Assembly: GCA_031425155.1 (NCBI GenBank) | Contig: JANPIV010000001.1 | Span: forward strand, 8,415-72,414 | Source: M3007 sp031425155 | Lineage (GTDB): Bacteria; Bacteroidota; Bacteroidia; Chitinophagales; Saprospiraceae | Reading direction: 5' to 3' | Length of the DNA: 64,000 nucleotides | In this document: positions 20,101-29,016 of the stretch, one piece after another | How positions within the stretch are numbered: position 1 is the stretch's first letter | Layout of the letters: every line of letters starts with the position of its first letter | The notes under the pieces: model-generated | The model's database searches: none | What the model saw: only the letters and a program-made list of their open reading frames with translations | Told to the model about the DNA's origin: nothing | Program-made: the position numbers and the translations under genes

Positions 20101-23100
20101 GCCTTGTACGCTGAGTATTACCAGTGCCTGCAAATCGGATCGAGATCTGTACTGGCAGATGTTCCGTAATGCCTATTTGGGCCGTAAATATGCCTTATTT
20201 AGCAAATACATGGCCACTGGTTGCGGCGATTATGCTTGTGTGGGAGTGCCGACTTGCACTACCTATCCGAGTAGCAATCCCTACGCCCCCAAGGTAAAAC
20301 GCTGGGCGGTCTTCGATCCCTACGCCAATGGGACCAACCCGGAAACTATGCTGCTGGAGCAGCAGGCCCTAGCCAATGCGGCCTTGCAAGAGAATTGTAA
20401 CGACAACTGCGAGATGGTGGTGGACTATTGGTTCAGCCGAATGAAGATGACCTGCAACCCTGCCGCCGACTCCCTGACCCTGCGCCCGATTCTGAAAGCG
20501 ATCTGTATGCGCAGCTGCGATGCGACGCACCCCTATGGGGCCACTACCCTGCCACCCGGGGTTAGCATAGTGCCGTCCTATGCCACCAATGTTGGTGCTG
20601 CTATCAAGGGTATGGCACCGGGTGCCTGTGACACCCTCTGTAACACCATCCTGGCTGGGTTTCCCGGCCCCTATGAGGCTCCGCGAGCCACGAATGGCGG
20701 GCGGCCCACCCAACTAAAGCCCGAACCCTGCGTATGTGTCAACCTGACCAAGTTCAAAGACTGTTTTAACGGCGGTTCATCTACGTTTCCTACCCTGGTC
20801 AGCTATCTCAATTCTTTTAGCGACGTAAAAATCACCCAGCCCGAATTGGATAGTTTGGCCCTATACTGTGTCAACGGTTGCAAGGCTATGAACAAGGTCA
20901 TCACCCTGCCGCCCCAGCTGGATTGTGGGATTTGTAAGCCCTGTTCGGAAATATCTGCTTTGAAAACCGCTTTTGATGTACTCTGCCCTGGCTTACCGAC
21001 TGGCACCTATAACAAAATGCTGACGGCTTACCTGAATAGTAAGACCGGTATGCAATTGACCTGGACAGAATACAGCAATTTCTTGACCAAATGTACGGAT
21101 ACCACCAACCCTGCTTGTAAGACTGCACTGGTACTATGCCCACGCACCCCATTACCATCCGCTGCTTTGGACACTGCCTGCTATGCGGAACAACTCGCCA
21201 TTGCCGTACAAAATGCGCAAGATGCCTATCAGGCGCAGTTGGAGACTTTGCGCAAAGAATTTGAGGCTCGCTACTTAAAAGCCTGTCTAGCCCCGCTCGA
21301 GACTTTCACGGCCACTATGACCCTGAATGAATACCACTACACCCTGTATTTTTATGACCAGGCCAACAACCTGGTCCGCACCGTACCGCCCGCCGGGGTC
21401 AACCTAAGCACCAACCCGGCCACGCTTACCTTCAATACCACCTATAAGTACGAATGTTTCAACCAAGTGGCCGAGCAAACCACGCCTGACGGCGGCACCA
21501 CCCGCTACTGGTACGACAAACTGGGCCGTCTGGTCGTCTCCCAGGATGCCCGGCAAGCCGCCGCCAGCCCACTTTTGTTCTCTTATTCGGTCTATGATGC
21601 ACTGGGACGGGTGATTGAGGTAGGCGAAAAGACCTACGGTGCCGGGCAGCCCACTATGTCCAGCACGATTACTAAAGACTCCCTGGCCCTCACCACTTGG
21701 ATCAACTTTGCCCCCGCTTCGCTGCGCAAGGACGTGACGCGCACCTACTACGACAACACGCCGTCTTTTGCCAGCACTATCACTGTCCTGCCCGCCGCCG
21801 AGTGGACCAACCTGCGCAAGCGGGTAGCCAGCGTGACCTTTGAGGCCACCAACGACAACAGCGACGCTACCTACAACTATGCTACCCATTATAGCTATGA
21901 TATTGCTGGCAATGTGAAAATTCTGGTGCAGGACATCGTGGAACTGGGCACTTACAGCGACCTCACTTACACCAACCGCTTCAAGCGGTTGGATTACGAC
22001 TACGACCTCGTCAGTGGCAAGGTGAATAATTTTTACTACCAAAAAACGAAAATTGACCAGTTCATCCATCGTTACACCTACGACCTGAACAACCGGCTGA
22101 CCAAAACGGAGACCAGTAGTAATGGCTCGGTCTGGGACATCGATGCCAGTTACACCTACTATAAGCACGGCCCACTGGCTCGCACCATACTGGGGCAACG
22201 CCGGGTGCAGGGTTTGAACTATGCCTATACCCTACAGGGTTGGCTAAAAGGCGTGAACTCCAGTGCCCTGGAACCCCTGAACGACATGGGTCAGGACGGG
22301 TACATTGCCAGTACAACCGCCGTCAACACCTTCGTCGCCCGCGATGCCTTCGCCTTTACCATTGCCTACCACCACAACGACTACAAGAAGATCGGTACCG
22401 CTGCGCAGCCTTTTGAAATGACCTCTACGCTGACCACTAACAATTTTACGAAGGACAGCCCCGGCTTGTTTAATGGCAATATCAAGCACATCAGCCAGCA
22501 GCTCAAGAATGTAGGTACCCAGCCTACGGGCTATGCCTACCGCTACGACCAACTCAACCGCCTACGGGAAATGGATGCCTGGGAACGGACTGGCACCAAC
22601 TTTAACTGGAACACCGCCACCAAACTCACTGCCTATAGTGAGCGGATTGGCTACGATCCCAATGGTAACATCAAGACTTATGTACGCAATGGGGCTATCA
22701 GTCAAGTGAATATGGACAATTTGACTTATCAGTATGCTACGACTAATAATAAACTCCTGCAAGTCAATGATGACCCTACATATACTGGCAACTATACCGT
22801 AGATATAGATAACCAGACTAATACGAACAACTACACTTATGATGCAGCGGGGAATATGATTGGCGATGTGTCGCAAAACTCCGCCATTAGTTGGAGTTCT
22901 TATGGTAAAGTACGCTCCGTGACCCGTGGCACCGATGTACTGGCGTTTGGCTATGATGCCATGCAGCACCGCGTATCAAAATCCTTTACCACTGGTGTGG
23001 TAACTACCAAAACCTTCTACATCCGCGACGCGCAAGGCAATATCCTGGCCACTTACGAACTGGCCACCGGTACGCTGAAACTCACAGAACTAAGCCTGTA

Positions 23101-24193
23101 TGGCAGCGCCCGTCTTGGTTTGTTCCGACCGGATTATACGGTATTTCCCGTACCTTCGTCGGGCAGCATCGATACCGGCTATATTGGCAAAAAACAGTAC
23201 GAACTAACCAACCATCTCGGCAATGTACTGGCCACCGTGACCGATGGCCACACCGGCGTGGATACCGGCGACTCCGATGCCTTTGCTAACTATTACGAGC
23301 CCATTGTGGCCTCGGCCCAGGAGTACTACCCCTTTGGCATGACCATGCCCAATCGCAGCTATACCAGCAGCGCACCGGCTTACCGCTATGGGTTCAATGG
23401 CAAGGAAGCGGATAAGTCCGGGTGGGGTACTTTGACGCAGTACGATTATGGGTTTAGGATTTACAATCCGGCTTTGGGGCGGTTTTTGAGCGTGGATCCG
23501 ATTGGAAAAAATTTTCCTTGGAACACTCCATATTCTTTTGCTGAAAATGATGTAATCCGCAGTATTGATTTAGATGGGTTGGAGAAAGTGGTTGTCTTTG
23601 GTGGTGCTGATTTAAGCAGTACTGGAGTTACTGAAACTACCAAACAAACAGCAGATGACATACAAAAATTTTCTAATGAAAATAATTTGGGGTATGAAGT
23701 ACAAACCTTTAACGTAGCACCTTGGAATCCATCTCAAGGTACGGCCTTCGATTGGATTAAAAAAAATTATAACGAAGGAGAGTCTATTATTCTTTATGGA
23801 TATAGTATGGGTGGAGTAGCAGCTAACCAACTCGCTAAAATGTTAAAAACAGTAGGAATACAAGTTGATCTGTTAGTTCCAGTGGATGCAGCATTTAGCT
23901 TATTAGGTGAACCGTTGGAAATACCAGATAACGTGAAAACCGTAGTTAATTATTACCAATCGCGTGCTTCTTCAATAGGAAGCCATGGCTATCCAGCAAA
24001 ACCAGAGGAAGGAAACGACAAAACAATTATAATGAATTATAATATGACCGACAAAACCTCTGGCCCAGGTACTGAAGCACACCAGACTATTGATGAAGAT
24101 ACCCAACAAGATGCAAATAGTTTTATAAAAACTGAAATGTTGCTAAAAGAGGCGGAAAAAACATCTGAAAAGAATAAAAAAGGAGGTAATTAA
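17192..24193 (+). CDS. RHS polymorphic toxin with C-terminal alpha/beta-hydrolase domain
   Basis: A 2333-residue protein with an export signal (VLLMATLLSLHSSL). The middle is cysteine-rich. From about residue 1450 there are YD/RHS repeats, and the RHS core ends with YRYGFNGKEADK, YDYGFRIYNPALGRFLSVDP and an SIDLDGLE junction near 2125. Beyond it the DNA becomes AT-rich and the tip changes character. Residues 2130-2333 hold VVVFGGADLS, a nucleophile elbow GYSMGG (Ser2205), VPVDAA (Asp2232) and EAHQTID (His2297). This is a plausible Ser-Asp-His triad of a lipase or esterase fold. In RHS toxins the tip is cleaved and delivered to a target cell, so a lipolytic effector is the likely activity. The next gene is a candidate immunity protein. 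Confidence 0.8.
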   Translation: MKKLINHCATLATSTFFGKTVLLMATLLSLHSSLQASVDVYYNDISGDRITKGASFIVKDDRFLTPAWRQVEQTIGVQNTIIFELDQYSRILLKEQFTCTITLRVDRWDANNDSTSVFERLTIGYNPKDPINPYQKIIRLKDAHQMRVTILDLQYSQAGWKDSGSVPAIFKVQGQIEVTRMLAFTCNTTVSTFTGVLNASSDRLVLNWSTLDGAEEYDLEWTFYDQLSDLVSKITTTSFPPPKGFNPIFENNATRITTKLNTHEIPMVYPNGYVFYRVRGARIGPNGLRQETKWSSQSLSGLLSSFAHKYQNATAHENTLNWQVQTTFAEDGKNAETVNYFDGSLRSRQQVTLSRADTTVLVQETIYDHQGRPAVQVMPTPPNGYAEKIEYYPFFARNTQATPKPYSKSDFDLDSGVDCNGTTIGAMSTAYGPAWYYSSSNSNSNKSFHRFIPDAEQYPFSVTEYTPDLTGRIKRQGGVGAKLRLGASPGRETQYFYAKPSPNELTRLFGTNVGNATHYQKNMVRDPNGQYSVSYLDAHGRTIATALAGNKPDSLLLLPLQTGQGASSVQRDLLNNVLKDNTLVSSYTLLVTNPGSSTLSYTVSDTAYREACMVASLCFDCYYDVKITVEDNCGLTAPTVYTQTNVPGNKIFDLSCSLAPVGINYSFSHNFTQVGEYQITKVLTPSKEAVDYYTTQYLAQAACVPKTEAQFLTDFKQEIDPNCLMTCATCKTKLTQMGATSDAYLTTYIQQVVANGGTPTKQDTLHARQVYDEVKKECNTICEDSPNRCESYYQVLLADVSPGGQYARTDNSANCVVDELLVSVLYTNKYKLPSPQYKDEFGKLDTIILDGIGYLPQDLPLCEFVQYWKPSWAKSLVQYHPEYCLYLRCTAQAASNTRDSLMWAITNYKTADSLGLFNAINNDPFFNGGGAGVIYKSEMLDYLTNTAEYACLSYPLTSVIASFILCDGVLPCTLSITSACKSDRDLYWQMFRNAYLGRKYALFSKYMATGCGDYACVGVPTCTTYPSSNPYAPKVKRWAVFDPYANGTNPETMLLEQQALANAALQENCNDNCEMVVDYWFSRMKMTCNPAADSLTLRPILKAICMRSCDATHPYGATTLPPGVSIVPSYATNVGAAIKGMAPGACDTLCNTILAGFPGPYEAPRATNGGRPTQLKPEPCVCVNLTKFKDCFNGGSSTFPTLVSYLNSFSDVKITQPELDSLALYCVNGCKAMNKVITLPPQLDCGICKPCSEISALKTAFDVLCPGLPTGTYNKMLTAYLNSKTGMQLTWTEYSNFLTKCTDTTNPACKTALVLCPRTPLPSAALDTACYAEQLAIAVQNAQDAYQAQLETLRKEFEARYLKACLAPLETFTATMTLNEYHYTLYFYDQANNLVRTVPPAGVNLSTNPATLTFNTTYKYECFNQVAEQTTPDGGTTRYWYDKLGRLVVSQDARQAAASPLLFSYSVYDALGRVIEVGEKTYGAGQPTMSSTITKDSLALTTWINFAPASLRKDVTRTYYDNTPSFASTITVLPAAEWTNLRKRVASVTFEATNDNSDATYNYATHYSYDIAGNVKILVQDIVELGTYSDLTYTNRFKRLDYDYDLVSGKVNNFYYQKTKIDQFIHRYTYDLNNRLTKTETSSNGSVWDIDASYTYYKHGPLARTILGQRRVQGLNYAYTLQGWLKGVNSSALEPLNDMGQDGYIASTTAVNTFVARDAFAFTIAYHHNDYKKIGTAAQPFEMTSTLTTNNFTKDSPGLFNGNIKHISQQLKNVGTQPTGYAYRYDQLNRLREMDAWERTGTNFNWNTATKLTAYSERIGYDPNGNIKTYVRNGAISQVNMDNLTYQYATTNNKLLQVNDDPTYTGNYTVDIDNQTNTNNYTYDAAGNMIGDVSQNSAISWSSYGKVRSVTRGTDVLAFGYDAMQHRVSKSFTTGVVTTKTFYIRDAQGNILATYELATGTLKLTELSLYGSARLGLFRPDYTVFPVPSSGSIDTGYIGKKQYELTNHLGNVLATVTDGHTGVDTGDSDAFANYYEPIVASAQEYYPFGMTMPNRSYTSSAPAYRYGFNGKEADKSGWGTLTQYDYGFRIYNPALGRFLSVDPIGKNFPWNTPYSFAENDVIRSIDLDGLEKVVVFGGADLSSTGVTETTKQTADDIQKFSNENNLGYEVQTFNVAPWNPSQGTAFDWIKKNYNEGESIILYGYSMGGVAANQLAKMLKTVGIQVDLLVPVDAAFSLLGEPLEIPDNVKTVVNYYQSRASSIGSHGYPAKPEEGNDKTIIMNYNMTDKTSGPGTEAHQTIDEDTQQDANSFIKTEMLLKEAEKTSEKNKKGGN

Positions 24194-24492
24194 TGAGACA
24201 ATTATTTATTCGTCGTGTTGTAAATTTTTCGCTAATGTTATGCTCAATTGCTAACATAAAAAATTGGTTTAATTTTTTAATGCCTACCAGTTACAGTAAC
24301 TATTTTTATATTAAGGGAAATTATGAAATTCATAATTTCATTATATATGGAAATTTTTACTTAATGATTTTTATAATATTATTACATTTTATTAATAGAT
24401 TGAGTCGAGTACAAGTAATTTTATGGATTCTGCTACTGGCGAGTAATTTTATCTTAGTATATTTAGATTTAAAAAAGCATGGTGATACATAG
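24193..24492 (+). CDS. Small membrane protein, candidate immunity factor
   Basis: A 99-residue protein whose ATG overlaps the RHS stop by one base (TAATG), with AAGGAGG 10 bases upstream. It has one weak and two strong membrane segments: FSLMLCSIANIKNWFNFLM, then FYLMIFIILLHFI and VQVILWILLLASNFILVYL. Its base composition is as AT-rich as the toxin tip and unlike the rest of the cluster. In polymorphic toxin loci the gene straight after the tip encodes the matching immunity protein. A membrane immunity protein fits a toxin that attacks lipids. I recognise no family; the assignment rests on position, coupling and composition. Confidence 0.6.
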   Translation: MRQLFIRRVVNFSLMLCSIANIKNWFNFLMPTSYSNYFYIKGNYEIHNFIIYGNFYLMIFIILLHFINRLSRVQVILWILLLASNFILVYLDLKKHGDT

Positions 24493-24622
24493 CAGGCGAA
24501 TTTTTTACTTTCCTCCTGCTTGCGCGAGACTGCTAGAAAAGCGAACTGATTGCGCCTCGCGTGTAGTAGTTCGCCGTCGCATTATTACGTGCCCAAACCA
24601 CAATCAAACACACCAACCTAAA

Positions 24623-25690
24623 ATGCACAAAATCATCCACTTATCCCTTTTGCTGTTTTTGCTGGCCTCCTACTCCGCCCAGGCCCAAACCCTACTATGG
24701 GACAAAAAGGCCGACAACGTGATCGAGCAAAGCAAACGGCTGATCGTCGTGCTAATAGACTCCACCGATCTGCCCAACGATAAAAAGTTCAAAAAAAACC
24801 CGGACTTGATCCGGGCCTACGGCAAGCACGTGGTCCAGTTCAACCAGATGATCCAAGCCCCCATCCGGGAGCATTGGCGGCTGACCGAGCAGATAGATTT
24901 TATGACTGTGCAGGAGTTTGCCGCTTTCAAGAACAAAGCCTCCACCAAAGATGAAAAAGAGACCTTGGTCATGGTCTTCAACATCGTGAATTATCAGTTT
25001 CTGGATGCCAGCATCCACCTCTCGAAAGAAGACATCACCACCTTCACCGTGGAAAAAGGCCGACCGGATTACGACAGCAAACAGAGTGTCTGGCTGTTTG
25101 CATTGAAGAATGTCCGACCCTACCAGGGCAACCAAATATTACCCTACCCCAGTTTTTTTTCCTGCCGGGCTGCTTATGAGAACAACCGCTGGTACCTCAC
25201 CACCGCCGACCTCAGTTTTGCCGTCGAGAATATACAGGATATGCTGGCCCTGTACGCCAAAGGGGAGCGCAACCTGGCCTATATGGCCTTCGACCCGGCC
25301 AACCGGGGCAAATTGGCGGAAAAAACCCTGGTGATCCCCGCCGACTTCCTGGTGCAAGCGAAAGATGGCAAGACCACCATCACCGAAGCAGAAATCAAAA
25401 AGTCTTATCCCTGGCCCTGGCGGGTGGCTACTTTGGCAGAAATAGACAGTGCCATCCTCCACAAGGATGCCGGACTGGCCATTTTGTGCAGCACAAGGCT
25501 GAGCCATTCGGCTGTCGTGGCCAACGGCTGCTATTTCTGGGCTGTAGATGCTGCAGATGCACGGACCATCCTGGGGTACAGTACACCGGGGAGTAAAAAC
25601 ATCGGCGTGGCCGTGTTGACCAAAGAAGACAACTTCTACGATCTGAACGTCCGGCGGGTGGAAGAGATCGTGAAAAATGCCCGACGGTAA
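24623..25690 (+). CDS. Exported protein of unknown function
   Basis: A 355-residue protein from the ATG at 24623, which opens a clean signal peptide (IIHLSLLLFLLASYSAQAQ). The frame extends 48 codons further upstream to 24479, but that part is arginine-rich and overlaps the previous gene, so it is rejected. The mature part is mixed alpha/beta with no motif I can name (RLIVVLIDSTDLPNDKKF, KETLVMVFNIVNYQFLDA, SYPWPWRVATLAEID). There is a 130-base gap to the candidate immunity gene, so it may have its own promoter. It is followed after 54 bases by a large secreted protein gene. Confidence 0.6.
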   Translation: MHKIIHLSLLLFLLASYSAQAQTLLWDKKADNVIEQSKRLIVVLIDSTDLPNDKKFKKNPDLIRAYGKHVVQFNQMIQAPIREHWRLTEQIDFMTVQEFAAFKNKASTKDEKETLVMVFNIVNYQFLDASIHLSKEDITTFTVEKGRPDYDSKQSVWLFALKNVRPYQGNQILPYPSFFSCRAAYENNRWYLTTADLSFAVENIQDMLALYAKGERNLAYMAFDPANRGKLAEKTLVIPADFLVQAKDGKTTITEAEIKKSYPWPWRVATLAEIDSAILHKDAGLAILCSTRLSHSAVVANGCYFWAVDAADARTILGYSTPGSKNIGVAVLTKEDNFYDLNVRRVEEIVKNARR

Positions 25691-25744
25691 CGCCAACTTT
25701 TTTGAGAAAATGCCCCACAGCCATTATTCAAAAACCGATCACCC

Positions 25745-28700
25745 ATGCCACACAAACACCTTATTGCGTCTTTGGTCGCGCTCCTGTGCAGCCTATCAGT
25801 CATAGCCCAGTCCACTTGGACCAAAGCACCCGTTCCCGGCCAAAGCGATGTCATCTCCATGGACCATGCCGCCGGGGTGGGCTACCTGCTCAATACCTCC
25901 GGGCTGTACAAGACTACCGATGAGGGCGTGAATTGGTCGTTCGTACCCGGTTCGCCCAGTCTGTTGGCCCTGCGCCCCGCCGATGTGGCCGTTCCAATTG
26001 TCATCCATGCGGTCTCCGCCAGCATCTTGTATGCCCTGGTGCCCCGTTGGTCTTCCAATGCAAGCAGTGGGGTGGAAAATCGCCTTTACCGCAGCATCAA
26101 TGGCGGTGCCACCTGGTCGCTCATGCGCGACAACATCCTGGGTTATACCGACCAGACCCAAAACCATTTCTTAGCCAAGGGCGACACCCTGATCACGGTA
26201 GATAACTACGAGCAGGGCATCTATTCGACCGACAACGGCCTGACCTGGAAATTTATGAAAAATGGGGCGAACAACCTGGTGGGCATTTACCGGCTTAGAA
26301 ACATCGGCGACCGCATCTATGCGGCGAGCAGATACAGCTATCTCTATACGGGCACCGACTTTTCCAACTGGACCATTGATACCTTCCCCAACTACCCCCG
26401 GATAGAGGTGCTGGGTTCGCTCTTAGTGGTCAGAAGATCACTCAACCAAAGCCTGCTCGTCTTGCAAAATGCCGGGGAACAGTGGACTACCATTATGCTA
26501 CCCGAGGCTACCCCTGATCCCGACTTTTTCATTGATATGATCGCTACCCGTATCTTTTATCAGGCCAAGGATAGTAGTATTCTATACCACAGCGACGACT
26601 TGGGGGCGAGTTGGTCGCCCAGTGCTGCGGCTGGGTATGCTCCCGGTGGACCAGACTACTGGATGGTAGCAGGCGGAAACCTGGTCAATGGCAACCGAAA
26701 TGGGACCACCGTTTCGACCAACCTGGGCGAAGGCTTTGTTCCCGTCAACGGCGTTGATAACAAGGCATTTATTACCTGCTTTGCCCGCTCCGGCGACGAC
26801 TGGTACGCGGGCACCAAGCATGGCTTATTCGTTTCGCACACTGCCGGGCAGACTTGGCAAAAAGTCTTTGGTGAGCCGGATAATTACCTGTCCCTACCTC
26901 GGGAAATAGTCGCCTACGGTGACCTGGTGATAGTGCCGACGCTCAATAGAACCTGGGTTTCCAAAGATCGTGGAGCCACCTGGACAGAACAACAAATTTA
27001 CGTACAGGGTGCAGGATATACGCAGTGTATTAGTGCTAGCGGTGATGGATATATTCATGCCTTTGGCGGACCTACAAAATATAGGCACTCTGGTGACGGA
27101 GCAGCCAGTTGGCAAGGGCTGTTCTGTCCGGTAGCCAACGACCCCATTTTTATAGATGCCGAAGCGCAACGCGTAGTGATTGGCCGTGCCTCTGATGAGG
27201 CCTTTTTCAGCAACGATCATGGCGACACGTGGCAACCGCTGCCCATCCCGCTACCCGTGCCGCAGCCCCCTGCTTCCAATGAATTTTTGTTGCGGACGAA
27301 AGTATCAGCAGAGGACATTTACTTATTGACTACCAAGCGATTGTATCAAGGCAATACCACCGGTAACTGGACAACTATTTGGCAGAACGCCATCTCCGAT
27401 ACCAACAACATCAATTTGGAACTGCGCACGTTTTTATTCAAGGTCAAAGATGCACTGTACGTTGGCTTCCAGGGGAAAAAAATGCAAATGTCATTGGACA
27501 ATGGAGCCAGTTGGAGCAATTGGACTGGGTTCCCGGTCGGCTCCGTGTTTCAAACCGCTTACGTGGACGAAACGCTCGTCGTAGCAGGAATGGACAATGG
27601 TTTGTACTGGCGAGCCAACGACTTACCCGCTTTCGGCGGAAAAGTTTTTGTGGATACCAACGGCAACGGCCTGCCTGATCCGGATGAGGCTCCGATTCCG
27701 GGGGCTATCGTCTATACTTCGGATGGCCAGCATACCGCTCTGACCGGCACGGATGGGCGATACCAGTTTGTATATGACCCCTCCCCAGGCAGCCTGCTCC
27801 AAGTAAAACCACCCGTGGACTACTACACTGCAAGCACTGCCGGGTGGACAATCACCAGCCCGGGCGACCACTATGATTTTGGCATCGTGCTTACACCGGG
27901 CGTAATAGATCAAAGCATTGCTGCCGCAGGCTTGACCGATCCCAAACCCGGCTATACCAGCCAGTGGGTGCTGACCTATGCCAACGTGGGCACCGCCGTG
28001 TCTGGCGGTACGGTGGCACTGACGCTGAACCCGCCGTTCCAATTTGTCAGTGCCGAGCCGCCGCCTACTTCCGTGGTGGACAATATTCTGACTTGGGCCG
28101 CCCCATCTATTCCGGTTTTTGGTGCGGGCAGCATTTTCGTCCAGTTGTCCTTGCCGCCTGATGCCGTGGAGGGCACTACCAACCTTGGCACGGCCACTAT
28201 CTTTCCCGCAACGGGCAATGACCCCGATCTGGCGGACAACAAGGTGGACATCATCGCCACCATTGTTGACTCCTACGACCCGAATGATAAACTGGTAGCC
28301 CCCGCTGGTCCCCTCAGCCCGCAAATGGTGCTGAATGGCCAACGGTTGGTCTATACCGTCCGTTTTCAGAATACGGGGACGGGAGCGGCCCTGCGCGTCC
28401 GTATCAGCGATACCCTTGACCAGAATCTGGTGATCCAATCCCTGGAACTGCTCGGTTCGAGCCACCCCGTAAAATGGCAGCTGCGGGGCCAGGGGATTCT
28501 GGAATGCACCTTCGATAATATTGATCTGCCACCGGTGGCCCAGGATGAAGCTGGGAGCCAGGGATTTGTGCAGTTTGCACTGCTGGCAAAAAACGATCTG
28601 TCCATCGGTGACGAAATCCAGAACCGGGCACACATCTATTTTGATTACAATGCCCCGATCGTGACCAACCGCGTGACCAACCTCGTTGTGTTGCCCACCT

Positions 28701-28957
28701 CGACCCAGTCCCCAAATGCCTGGCTGCCGCTCTACGTTTACCCATCACCGGCCAGCGATCAAATCAACCTGGACTGGCAGGGAGGGCAGCCGATAGCGTA
28801 TCAGGTCTATAGTGCGACGGGCATTTTGTTCTCCAGCGGAACGGTGCAGTCGGCCGAGACCCGGGCCATACCTGTACAAAGCCTGGCCCCGGGTACTTAT
28901 AGCTTGGTCTTTCAATACCAAGGTAAAATGGTCTCGCGAACCTTTGTCAAAATCTGA
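25745..28957 (+). CDS. Secreted beta-propeller protein with T9SS sorting domain
   Basis: A 1070-residue protein with a signal peptide (LIASLVALLCSLSVIAQ). Residues about 25-620 contain BNR/sialidase-like propeller units (SINGGATWS, STDNGLTWKF, SKDRGATWTE, SNDHGDTWQP). Residues about 635-715 form an SdrD B-like fold (GKVFVDTNGNGLPDPDEAP). Residues 720-980 contain two DUF11-like adhesin domains, including the DSYDPNDK motif and AHIYFDYNAPIVTNRV. The end, LYVYPSPASDQINLDW to SLVFQYQGKMVSRTFVKI, is a type IX secretion C-terminal sorting domain. The protein is therefore exported by T9SS and attached to the surface or released. It may be an adhesin or polymer-binding protein. Confidence 0.85.
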   Translation: MPHKHLIASLVALLCSLSVIAQSTWTKAPVPGQSDVISMDHAAGVGYLLNTSGLYKTTDEGVNWSFVPGSPSLLALRPADVAVPIVIHAVSASILYALVPRWSSNASSGVENRLYRSINGGATWSLMRDNILGYTDQTQNHFLAKGDTLITVDNYEQGIYSTDNGLTWKFMKNGANNLVGIYRLRNIGDRIYAASRYSYLYTGTDFSNWTIDTFPNYPRIEVLGSLLVVRRSLNQSLLVLQNAGEQWTTIMLPEATPDPDFFIDMIATRIFYQAKDSSILYHSDDLGASWSPSAAAGYAPGGPDYWMVAGGNLVNGNRNGTTVSTNLGEGFVPVNGVDNKAFITCFARSGDDWYAGTKHGLFVSHTAGQTWQKVFGEPDNYLSLPREIVAYGDLVIVPTLNRTWVSKDRGATWTEQQIYVQGAGYTQCISASGDGYIHAFGGPTKYRHSGDGAASWQGLFCPVANDPIFIDAEAQRVVIGRASDEAFFSNDHGDTWQPLPIPLPVPQPPASNEFLLRTKVSAEDIYLLTTKRLYQGNTTGNWTTIWQNAISDTNNINLELRTFLFKVKDALYVGFQGKKMQMSLDNGASWSNWTGFPVGSVFQTAYVDETLVVAGMDNGLYWRANDLPAFGGKVFVDTNGNGLPDPDEAPIPGAIVYTSDGQHTALTGTDGRYQFVYDPSPGSLLQVKPPVDYYTASTAGWTITSPGDHYDFGIVLTPGVIDQSIAAAGLTDPKPGYTSQWVLTYANVGTAVSGGTVALTLNPPFQFVSAEPPPTSVVDNILTWAAPSIPVFGAGSIFVQLSLPPDAVEGTTNLGTATIFPATGNDPDLADNKVDIIATIVDSYDPNDKLVAPAGPLSPQMVLNGQRLVYTVRFQNTGTGAALRVRISDTLDQNLVIQSLELLGSSHPVKWQLRGQGILECTFDNIDLPPVAQDEAGSQGFVQFALLAKNDLSIGDEIQNRAHIYFDYNAPIVTNRVTNLVVLPTSTQSPNAWLPLYVYPSPASDQINLDWQGGQPIAYQVYSATGILFSSGTVQSAETRAIPVQSLAPGTYSLVFQYQGKMVSRTFVKI

Positions 28958-29016
28958 CCTAAGCACTTTAGCACATCCTTCTTAAAATTTCCTTCACTCT
29001 TCTTAACCACTACCTT

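Noticed and set aside
21404..22198. 264-residue minus-strand frame
   Set aside because: It lies entirely inside the RHS toxin gene on the other strand and has no domain or start signal.
27623..28633. 336-residue minus-strand frame
   Set aside because: It is a shadow of the T9SS propeller gene, whose domains account for the plus strand.
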